Assembly: GCA_942490855.1 (NCBI GenBank)
Contig: CALNYS010000004.1
Coordinates: 744,001 to 808,000 of the forward strand
Length of the DNA stretch: 64,000 nt
Direction: 5' to 3'
Source: CALNYS01 sp942490855
GTDB lineage: Bacteria; Planctomycetota; Phycisphaerae; Phycisphaerales; UBA1924
Of the stretch, positions 53,331-60,198 are shown piece after piece (within the stretch, counting starts at the first letter, position 1; each line of letters begins with the position of its first letter). The position numbers and the translations under genes were made by a program. Below the pieces are notes generated by a model, which searched no databases, was not told where the DNA came from, and saw nothing but the letters and a program-made list of their open reading frames with translations.

Positions 53331-54587
53331 ATGAGATCGTTGTTGATCGGCGCGGCGCTGAGCGTCGCGGGTGTCGTGTCCGCCGGCTCGGCGGGCTTCC
53401 TGGATGTCAGCACGGGCACGCACGAGATCACGTCGGGCTCGACGCTCGCGTACATGGTGGCCCGCGGCGACGCGGTGGTGACGTTGTCCGGCGGGGTGAT
53501 CTCCTCAGCGCACGAGACGGGGCTGTCCGGCGCGCAGGCGGGCTCGGACTACGGCACGGGCGCGGTCGTCGCCGGGGTGGTTGGCGTCGGCGCGGCGCAG
53601 GTCCAGCTCAACAGCGGGACGGTGGTCGGCAGCGTCGCGGCGCTCGGGTCGAGCAACGTGTGGGTCGGCGCGGACGCGTCGGTGCGCGACGCGATGGCGC
53701 ACGAGAACGGCACGCTGACGTTCCACGGCTCGCCCGACGAGGGCGCGTGGTACATCGAGAGCTACGGCGATAGCACGGTGTACGTGCGCGGCGGGCTGCT
53801 TCGGTTCGGCGCGTTCGCGTACGACGACAGCGTCATGGCGATCACGGGCGGCGCCAACGAGGGCGGCGTGAGCGCGTACTCGCGTTCGTACGTTGAGATC
53901 GTCGACGGCGTCGTGCGCGGCGAGGTCGAGAGCAGAGACGCGAGCGCGTGTCTGGTGCGCGGCGGGCGGGTGGACGGGGACGCGACGAGCGCCGGTCACT
54001 CACGCTTCACGCTCGGCGGCGGATCGGTCGGGAGCGTGCGCGCCGGGAGCCGTGAACCGTTCGTGATGACCGGCGGCGTGGTGCGCGACGGCGTGCGCGT
54101 GGAGACCGCGTTCGATGCGTCGGGCGGGAGCATCAACGGGGTCGTGTCGAGCGACGCGGGCGTGGCGCGGTTCGATGTGCGCTATGTCGTCTACGACCAC
54201 GACGACGACCCGGTGACGGCGAGCGTGCCGCTGGCGTTCGGCGACAGCGAGACGGTCGTGATTCACCCCGGCGACCCGCGCCTGCGTCCGATCGCGGGCG
54301 GTCTCGGCGAGGGGATGGCGGGGCTGCGCGTTGTGTGGTTCGACGGGAGCGAGAGCGTGTTCGACTTCCGCGGTGGCTCGGTCGATGCCGCGTGGTCTGG
54401 ACGCCTGGAGTTCCATCGCTCGTCGCTCGTTGAGGATCTCAACGCCGACGGCGGGGTGGACGTGCTCGACCTTGCGCTCTTCCTCGGTCAGTTCGGCGGG
54501 ACGGGCACGGCGGACTTCAACGGCGACGGCGGGGTAGACGTGCTCGACCTCGTGCGCTTCTTGCAGGCGTGGGCGAACGACCGCTAG
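53331..54587 (+). CDS. Exported beta-rich protein with two dockerin-like repeats
   Basis: A 418-residue protein with a signal peptide (LLIGAALSVAGVVSAGSA). About 330 residues of short beta-repeats rich in G, V, S and D follow, like a right-handed beta-helix (VQLNSGTVVGSVAALG, FTLGGGSVGSVRAGS). The C-terminal ~50 residues hold two Ca-binding type repeats, DLNADGGVDVLDLALFLGQF and DFNGDGGVDVLDLVRFLQAW. This is the layout of the GC-type dockerin-anchored proteins of Phycisphaerales. Likely surface-bound; a role in attachment or polysaccharide use is a guess. GGAG precedes the ATG. Confidence 0.78.
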   Translation: MRSLLIGAALSVAGVVSAGSAGFLDVSTGTHEITSGSTLAYMVARGDAVVTLSGGVISSAHETGLSGAQAGSDYGTGAVVAGVVGVGAAQVQLNSGTVVGSVAALGSSNVWVGADASVRDAMAHENGTLTFHGSPDEGAWYIESYGDSTVYVRGGLLRFGAFAYDDSVMAITGGANEGGVSAYSRSYVEIVDGVVRGEVESRDASACLVRGGRVDGDATSAGHSRFTLGGGSVGSVRAGSREPFVMTGGVVRDGVRVETAFDASGGSINGVVSSDAGVARFDVRYVVYDHDDDPVTASVPLAFGDSETVVIHPGDPRLRPIAGGLGEGMAGLRVVWFDGSESVFDFRGGSVDAAWSGRLEFHRSSLVEDLNADGGVDVLDLALFLGQFGGTGTADFNGDGGVDVLDLVRFLQAWANDR

Positions 54588-55663
54588 GCGATGTCGGCGA
54601 GGTCCGCGAGCAGCGCGTCCACGTCTTCGGCGCGCGTGTCGAAGGCGCACATCAAGCGGTAGACGTTCCACGACGCGGGCCCGAAGGGGTAGTAGCCGTG
54701 GCCGCGCGCGCTGAGCGATTCGTTCTGGTCCGGTGTGAGGCGCACGAACATCGCGCTGGCGTCGGCGGGGAAGGCGAGCTCGTAGCCGAGGTCTTGCGCG
54801 CCGCGGGCGAGGCGCTGGCCCATCGCGTTGGCGTGCTGCGCGTGGCGGAACCACGAGCCGTCTTCGAGCGTGCGCGCGAAGGGCGCGGAGACGTAGCGGT
54901 GCTTGGAGAGCAGGTGCCCGGCGGACTTGCGCAGGTAAGGGAAGTCGTGCGCGGCGGTGTGCGCCACGGCGCCGTCGCCCTGGGGGAAGAAGAGGACCGC
55001 CTCGCCCAGCGCGAGCCCGTTTTTGGTCCCGCCGAAGGAGAGCGCGTCCACGCCCGCGTCGATCGAGAGGGCGCGCGCGGTGTCGGTTGGTGTGCGCCCG
55101 GTGGCGTCGGCGCGTGCGGCGACGGCGTTGGCGAAGCGGGCGCCGTCGATGTGGACGCGGTAGCCGAGGGCGTGGGCGGAGTCGCAGAGGGCGCGGGTCT
55201 CGTCTTCGGTGTAGACCTCGCCCAGCTCGGTGACGTTGGAGAAGGAAAAGACGCCGGGCTGGGGCTGGTGGACGTCGCCGCGGGTGGCGCCGCCGGCGCG
55301 GGCGAGGTCGTCGGGGGTGAGCTTGCTGGTGCGCTCGCGCGCGGGCTCGACGGTGGTGAGTCGGCAGCCGGTGAAGCGTTCGGGCGCGGTGGACTCGTCG
55401 TCGTTGAGGTGGGACTGTTCGTAGCAGAGGAGTCGTTGCCAGGGGCGGCTCATGGCGGCGATCGCGAGGGTGTTGGCGGCGGTGCCGGTGGCGACGAAGA
55501 AGGCCTCGGTGCGATCGCCGAAGAGGGCGCAGAAGGCGGCGCGGGCGCGGGCGGTGAGCTCGTCGTCGCCGTAGCCGACGGCGCTGCCGGTCGCGGCGGA
55601 GGTGATGGCCTCGAGCGCTTCGGGGCAGACGCCCGCGTTGTTGTCAGAGCGGAAGGTGGGCAT
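54584..55663 (-). CDS. Low-specificity threonine aldolase (PLP enzyme)
   Basis: A 359-residue fold-type I pyridoxal-phosphate enzyme cleaving L-threonine or related beta-hydroxy amino acids to glycine and an aldehyde. The PLP lysine lies in LSFGGTKNGLALGEA; other motifs are FRSDNNAGVCPEAL, GTAANTLAI, and HIDGARFANAVAA. The length is usual. It starts at ATG 55663, divergent from the LEA-like gene (44 bases between starts), and its stop shares CTAG with the dockerin gene. Substrate preference cannot be told. Confidence 0.9.
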   Translation of the reverse strand: MPTFRSDNNAGVCPEALEAITSAATGSAVGYGDDELTARARAAFCALFGDRTEAFFVATGTAANTLAIAAMSRPWQRLLCYEQSHLNDDESTAPERFTGCRLTTVEPARERTSKLTPDDLARAGGATRGDVHQPQPGVFSFSNVTELGEVYTEDETRALCDSAHALGYRVHIDGARFANAVAARADATGRTPTDTARALSIDAGVDALSFGGTKNGLALGEAVLFFPQGDGAVAHTAAHDFPYLRKSAGHLLSKHRYVSAPFARTLEDGSWFRHAQHANAMGQRLARGAQDLGYELAFPADASAMFVRLTPDQNESLSARGHGYYPFGPASWNVYRLMCAFDTRAEDVDALLADLADIA

Positions 55664-55707
55664 GGGTGAAGCGTACCGGCGGGGCGGGATGGGGTTACGC
55701 TGTGGTG

Positions 55708-56175
55708 ATGCGGAAGCGACTTCTAGCGTTGAGCGTGCTCGCGGCGGTGATGGGGGGGTGTGGGTTCCACTCGCCCCCGGCGCTGTCGGTGGCGGACCTG
55801 CGGCTCGGTGAGACGGGCGGCGAGCGTGCCGTGGTGACGCTGGTGATCGAAGCGACCAACAGCGAGAACGAGCCGATGCCCCTCGGGGCGACGGTGTACG
55901 AGCTGCGGATCAACGGCGAGACGGCGTTCCGGGGCGAGTGGGACGCGCAGGCGACGGCGCCCGTGGCCGGCTCGGTGCGGTTTGAGCTCCCGGCGGTCGT
56001 GGACGCGGCCCTGCTGCCTCCCGGCGAGCGGGCGGAGTACTCGGTGCGCGGGACGGTGGAGTACATCCCCCCGGGCGCGCTGAGCGAGGCTCTCTTTAAC
56101 GCGGAGGTCCGGCGGGGCAGCGCCAGTTTCGGCGAGCGGGGCGTGCTGACGGTCGGGGAGACCGGCGGGGGCTAG
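55708..56175 (+). CDS. LEA14/WHy-like lipoprotein
   Basis: A 155-residue lipoprotein (signal ending AVMGGC) with a single beta-sandwich resembling the WHy/LEA14 domain (VVTLVIEATNSENEPMPLGA, VYELRINGETAFRG). Such domains occur in plant late-embryogenesis proteins and in many bacterial exported proteins of unknown role. The ATG at 55708 is chosen over an in-frame start at 55666 because only it opens a proper signal. Ends in CTAG shared with rnc. Confidence 0.75.
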   Translation: MRKRLLALSVLAAVMGGCGFHSPPALSVADLRLGETGGERAVVTLVIEATNSENEPMPLGATVYELRINGETAFRGEWDAQATAPVAGSVRFELPAVVDAALLPPGERAEYSVRGTVEYIPPGALSEALFNAEVRRGSASFGERGVLTVGETGGG

Positions 56176-56906
56176 TCAGACGGGCTGGCGTCGGCGATGA
56201 CGATCTCGCCCGCCTGGTTGAGCACCGCGACGCCGAGCTCGAGGAGGGCGTTGAGCGCCGCCTGCTGCTCGGCCTGCTTCTTGGACGCCCCCCAGCTGGA
56301 TTCGAAGTGGGTGGCGCCGATCTGCACGCTGACCTCGAACGCCTTGGCGTGATCGGGGCCTTTTTCATCCAGGAGCGAGTAGCTGGGGGTGACGCCGAGG
56401 GCGTCCTGCGCGTGCTGCTGGAGGACGGACTTGAAGTTCTGCTGGTGCCCGCTGACGGCGGCCCGCCCGATCGTGTCGGCGAAGAGGGGGTCGAGGAAGG
56501 CCCTGGCGACCTCGAGCCCGCCGTCGATGTACAGGGCCCCCACGACCGATTCGAGGACGGCCGCCGAGAGCGAGGCGGGCATGTCGGCGTTGGACGGCAT
56601 CCCCGAGCCGAGCTTGAGGAGTTCGTCCAGGCCGATATCGAGGGCGACCTTCGCGCAGGTGCGTCGCGAGACGGCGACGGACTTGATCTTGGTCATGTCG
56701 CCTTCGAGCAGGTGGGGGTAGTCCCGGAAGAGGCGCTCGCAGACGACCATGCCGAGGACGGCGTCGCCCAGGAATTCGAGACGCTCGTTGGAGCTGACCC
56801 GCTCGGCGGCGCTGGAGGCGTGGGTCAGGGACTCACGCAGGAGTTCTTTGTCTGTAAAGGTATGCCCGAGAAGTTCTTCGGCGCGTTGGATCTGGATGTC
56901 GTCCAT
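56172..56906 (-). CDS. rnc: Ribonuclease III
   Basis: Cleaves double-stranded RNA, including rRNA precursors. The 244 residues have the signature NERLEFLGDAVLGMVV with the metal-binding Glu and Asp, the second Glu in LSAAVLESVVGALYIDGG, and a C-terminal double-strand RNA-binding domain (NFKSVLQQHAQDALG ... GASKKQAEQQAALNALLEL). Length is typical. Start ATG 56906. It converges on the LEA-like gene with a 4-base overlap. Confidence 0.96.
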   Translation of the reverse strand: MDDIQIQRAEELLGHTFTDKELLRESLTHASSAAERVSSNERLEFLGDAVLGMVVCERLFRDYPHLLEGDMTKIKSVAVSRRTCAKVALDIGLDELLKLGSGMPSNADMPASLSAAVLESVVGALYIDGGLEVARAFLDPLFADTIGRAAVSGHQQNFKSVLQQHAQDALGVTPSYSLLDEKGPDHAKAFEVSVQIGATHFESSWGASKKQAEQQAALNALLELGVAVLNQAGEIVIADASPSD

Positions 56907-57207
56907 AGCTCGATCGGTCTCCGGGGCCGCCGAGTGGGGCCCGGGAGGGGCGTCGGCGGTGGGGACCGACGAGAGGGCTCGGGGACCGAACTGGGCGGTC
57001 GCCGAGCCGTCACGTCGGGTGTCTGGCCAGCATATCGTCGCATCCGGCGCAGAGCATGAACGACCCGGCGGGATTCCGCCTCCCGGGGGTGTCCGGTGGG
57101 GGTCGAGTTTGGGGGGGTGACAAGGCGGGGGCGGACCGGTACACTGTTCGGCTCAACGGTGCGGGCGGTGGGCCCCCGGCCGGTAAGACGCGATCCAGGA
57201 GACAGCC

Positions 57208-57348
57208 GTGCATTACCCCAAGCGAGTCAGCCGTATCAAGCGGAAGCGGTCGATCGGGTTCCGCGCGCGGATGCAGACGAAGAACGGTCGGAAGCTGATG
57301 AACCGCAAGCGCCGCGCCGGTCGCTCGCTGAACGTCGCCGACAAGTAA
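57208..57348 (+). CDS. rpmH: 50S ribosomal protein bL34
   Basis: A 46-residue, very basic protein: KRVSRIKRKRSIGFRARMQ, then TKNGRKLMNRKRRAGRSLNV, matching L34. It starts with GTG at 57208, with GGAG seven bases upstream, and ends TAA. It is too short for a simple long-frame search. In most bacteria rpmH is followed by rnpA and yidC near the origin; here a terminator and then sucC follow. Confidence 0.95.
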   Translation: MHYPKRVSRIKRKRSIGFRARMQTKNGRKLMNRKRRAGRSLNVADK

Positions 57349-57380
57349 ACCGTTCTCTGCGGATGTAGAGTTCTCGCCGC

Positions 57381-57408
57381 CCGCCCGACGCGGGCGGTGT
57401 TTGTTTTT
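57381..57408 (+). terminator. Intrinsic terminator of rpmH
   Basis: A 7-base-pair GC hairpin (CCGCCCG-ACG-CGGGCGG) is followed by TGTTTGTTTTT. It is 33 bases after the rpmH stop. Confidence 0.75.
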
Positions 57409-57466
57409 GGGTTATGCTCCGCCTCGACCCGCGGCGCGGGCGCGACTCAAGCGAAAGGCGAGCAGC

Positions 57467-58678
57467 ATGAAGGTTCACGAGTACCAGGCCAGGCAGATTC
57501 TCGCGGAGGCCGGCGCGCCGGTCCCGGCGGGCGAGGTGATCGAGTCCGCGTCCGACGCGGCCCGCGCGTACACCGACGCGGTGACGAACGCCGGTCTGGG
57601 CGACGGGGGCCTCGCGGTCGTCAAGGCGCAGGTCCACGCGGGCGGTCGCGGGAAAGCCGGCTTCGTGAAGCTGGTGAAGTCCGCGAGCGAGGCGACCGAG
57701 GCCGCCGAGTTCATGCTCTCGAACAAGATGGTCAGCTACCAGACGGGGCCCGAGGGGCTCGACGTCTCGAAGCTGCTGGTCGCCGCGGGTGTGGACATCG
57801 CCAAGGAGTACTACCTGGCGATCACGACCGACCGCGCAACGCGCCGCAACGTGATGATCGCGTCTGCTGAGGGCGGCGTGGAGATCGAGCAGGTCGCGAA
57901 GGACAACCCGGACGCGATCCTCAAAGAACCGATCCACCCGCTGATGGGCATGCAGCCGCACCAGGCGCGCCGTCTCGCGTTCAAGCTCGGCTTCACGGGC
58001 AAGCAGGTCGGGCAGGCGGTCAAGGTGATGCTGGCGCTTTCGACGAGCTACCACCGCCACGACTGCACGCTCGCGGAGATCAACCCGCTCGTCGTGACGC
58101 CCCCGACGGACGCGCACCCCGACGGCGAGGTGCTCGCGATCGACGCGAAGTTCAACTTCGACGACAACGCGCTCTTCCGTCAGAAGACGGTCGCCGCGAT
58201 GTTCGACCCCGCGGAAGAAAACCCCGCCGAGCTGCGCGCCAAGGAGCACGACCTCTCCTACATCGCGCTCGACGGGAACATCGGGTGCCTCGTCAACGGC
58301 GCCGGGCTGGCGATGGCGACGATGGACATCGTCAAGCACCACGGCGGCGAGCCCGCGAACTTCCTCGACGTCGGCGGCTCCGCGACGAAGGAAGCCGTCA
58401 CCGAGGCCTTCCGCATCATCCTGTCGGACGACGCGGTCAAGGGCGTGATGGTGAACATCTTCGGCGGGATCATGCGCTGCGACGTGATCGCCGAGGCGAT
58501 CGTGGCGGCGGCGAAGGAAGTCGGCTTCAAGGTGCCGCTCGTCGTGCGCCTCGAGGGCACGAACGTTGACGCCGGGCGCGCGATCCTCGAGGGCGCCAAG
58601 GGCGACATCCCGACGATGCAGGCCGCGACCGATCTCGGCGACGCGGCGCAGAAGGTGGTCGCGGCGGTCAACGGCTAA
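57467..58678 (+). CDS. sucC: Succinyl-CoA ligase [ADP-forming] beta subunit
   Basis: TCA-cycle enzyme subunit; forms succinate and ATP from succinyl-CoA with SucD. The 403 residues contain MKVHEYQARQILAEAGAPVP, the ATP-grasp motif VVKAQVHAGGRGKAG, AEINPLVVT, NGAGLAMATMDIVKHHGG and NFLDVGGSA. Length is typical. AAAGG lies nine bases before the ATG at 57467. The sucD gene, which usually follows, is not here; small membrane genes come next. Confidence 0.95.
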   Translation: MKVHEYQARQILAEAGAPVPAGEVIESASDAARAYTDAVTNAGLGDGGLAVVKAQVHAGGRGKAGFVKLVKSASEATEAAEFMLSNKMVSYQTGPEGLDVSKLLVAAGVDIAKEYYLAITTDRATRRNVMIASAEGGVEIEQVAKDNPDAILKEPIHPLMGMQPHQARRLAFKLGFTGKQVGQAVKVMLALSTSYHRHDCTLAEINPLVVTPPTDAHPDGEVLAIDAKFNFDDNALFRQKTVAAMFDPAEENPAELRAKEHDLSYIALDGNIGCLVNGAGLAMATMDIVKHHGGEPANFLDVGGSATKEAVTEAFRIILSDDAVKGVMVNIFGGIMRCDVIAEAIVAAAKEVGFKVPLVVRLEGTNVDAGRAILEGAKGDIPTMQAATDLGDAAQKVVAAVNG

Positions 58679-58693
58679 GAGAGGGCGCGCGCG

Positions 58694-59242
58694 ATGAGCG
58701 AGAACCACGGCAAGCTGCTTCTCACGGCGGAGTTCAACCCGGGTGTGAAGAGCTACTGGTTGCTCTCGGGGACGCTCTTGTGCCTTGTCACCATCGTCGG
58801 CATCTTCGTCATCCCGATCTTCCTGTTGATCGGGTACTTCATGACGAAGAAGTACCTCGCCGCGATGGAGTGCGAGCTCACGGACCGCTCGCTGCGCGTC
58901 AAGAAGGGCGTGTTCAACAAGCTCGAGAAGACGGTCCCGCTCGACAAGATCACGGACCTGGCGCACTACCAGGGGCCCGTCATGCGGATGATGGACCTCG
59001 AGGGGCTCCGTCTGGAGACGGCCGGGCAGAGCAGCGGGCCGGGCGGGTCGCTCGTGTCGCTGGTTGGTGTGAAGGACGCCCGCGCGTTCCGCGACGCCGT
59101 GCTCGCGCAGCGCGATCGGGTGACGGAGAACCGGATGGACGCCGTGTCGCATCCGCCCGCGTCCACGCCGGTTGACGCTCCTATCCTCGTCGAGATCCGT
59201 GACGCGTTGCTGCGGATCGAGGAACGTCTCTCGGAGCGTTGA
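58694..59242 (+). CDS. PH-domain (YdbS/DUF304-like) membrane protein
   Basis: A 182-residue protein with two membrane helices (about 22-52) and a bacterial PH domain after them: MECELTDRSLRVKKGVFNKLEKTVPLDKITDL, seen here in part as LRVKKGVFNKLEKTVPLDKI. The C-terminal ~40 residues are a linker and a helix (VEIRDALLRIEERLSE). Function unknown. It starts 15 bases after sucC and probably rides on its transcript. Confidence 0.8.
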   Translation: MSENHGKLLLTAEFNPGVKSYWLLSGTLLCLVTIVGIFVIPIFLLIGYFMTKKYLAAMECELTDRSLRVKKGVFNKLEKTVPLDKITDLAHYQGPVMRMMDLEGLRLETAGQSSGPGGSLVSLVGVKDARAFRDAVLAQRDRVTENRMDAVSHPPASTPVDAPILVEIRDALLRIEERLSER

Positions 59243-59245
59243 CAC

Positions 59246-59728
59246 GTGGGCAGCACACCTGACGGGTACCGTGATCTCTCCTTTTCAACCTATGACGAAC
59301 TGACGAGCGAGCTGGACCGGCTCGAGTCGGCGCACCGCGCGGGCACGCTCGTCGCGAGCGGGAACTGGTCGGCGGGGCAGATCTTTCAGCACGTCGGGCG
59401 GTTCATGCGGTTCAGCTTTGACGGCTTCCCGTTCCGCACGCCGTGGTACGTAGCGCTGATCGGGCGCTGCATGAAGCCGTTCATGGGGTTCATGTCACTC
59501 AAGCCCGGGATCAAGCTGCCGGCGGGCGCCGAGGCGCTGCTGCCCGACGACGAGGTCGGTTTCGAGCAGGGGCTCGCGGAGCTGCGCGAGCAGATCGCGC
59601 GCCGGGAAGACGGCGAACGGATGGAGAAGCCCAGCCCGCTCTTCGGGCGCCTGGGGCACGACCGCTGGTCGAAGATGCACCTCGACCACGCGGCGATGCA
59701 CCTGGGGTTCCTGCGCGTCGCGGAATGA
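59246..59728 (+). CDS. DUF1569-domain protein
   Basis: A 160-residue protein of the DinB-like DUF1569 group: ASGNWSAGQIFQHVGRFMRF near the start and HLDHAAMHLGFLRV near the end, with His residues set as for a metal site. GTG at 59246 follows the previous stop by 3 bases. The function is not known for the family. Last gene of the sucC run. Confidence 0.82.
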   Translation: MGSTPDGYRDLSFSTYDELTSELDRLESAHRAGTLVASGNWSAGQIFQHVGRFMRFSFDGFPFRTPWYVALIGRCMKPFMGFMSLKPGIKLPAGAEALLPDDEVGFEQGLAELREQIARREDGERMEKPSPLFGRLGHDRWSKMHLDHAAMHLGFLRVAE

Positions 59729-59754
59729 AAAACGCCCGCTCAGGGAGCGGGCGT
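59728..59754 (-). terminator. Intrinsic terminator of rpmB
   Basis: On the minus strand ACGCCCGCTC-CCTG-AGCGGGCGT is followed by five T, about 30 bases after the rpmB stop. On the plus strand the same hairpin just follows the DUF1569 stop but has no T-run. Confidence 0.8.
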
Positions 59755-59782
59755 CGGCTGATTCGGTTGTGCGAGGAAGTGC

Positions 59783-60055
59783 TTAGTCTTCCTGCTTCTG
59801 CAGGCGGGTGTAGCCGTACTTGCGCTTGAGCGGCTTGACGACCAGCCCGGTGCGGATGGCCTTTGCGGAGGCCTTCACACGCATGGGCTTGCCGTCAACG
59901 AGGGCGTTGACGGTCTGCAGGTTGGGCTTGAACGTGCGCCGGGTGATGCCCGTGGTCTTGAGGCCGAAACCACCCTTGGTGATCTTCTGGCCGCGGTAGG
60001 AGCGCTTTTTGCCGAAAGAGGTTCGCTTGCCGGTGAAGAAACATTCGCGGGGCAT
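59783..60055 (-). CDS. rpmB: 50S ribosomal protein bL28
   Basis: A 90-residue basic large-subunit protein: MPRECFFTGKRTSFGKKRSY, FGLKTTGITRRTFKPNLQTV and VKASAKAIRTGLV. It is about 15 residues longer than common L28 at the C-terminus (KRKYGYTRLQKQED). The ATG at 60055 is chosen; upstream frame is leader. It has its own promoter and terminator, so it is a single-gene unit. Confidence 0.93.
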   Translation of the reverse strand: MPRECFFTGKRTSFGKKRSYRGQKITKGGFGLKTTGITRRTFKPNLQTVNALVDGKPMRVKASAKAIRTGLVVKPLKRKYGYTRLQKQED

Positions 60056-60138
60056 GATCTGGCTCCGGGGCTCAGGCTCGAGGCTCTGGGGCGGGTCTTG
60101 GTGACTATCCCGCGGGTCCCCACCTGCGAGAATCGAAG

Positions 60139-60166
60139 ATTGTAGCGGAAGGCCCGTGAGGGGCAA
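60139..60166 (-). promoter_or_regulatory. Sigma-70 type promoter for rpmB
   Basis: TTGCCC (60166-60161) and TACAAT (60144-60139) are 16 bases apart on the minus strand, about 80 bases before the rpmB start. The -10 matches 5 of 6. Confidence 0.55.
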
Positions 60167-60198
60167 GCGCTGCCTGTTCGAGGGGCGTATGGTCGGGC

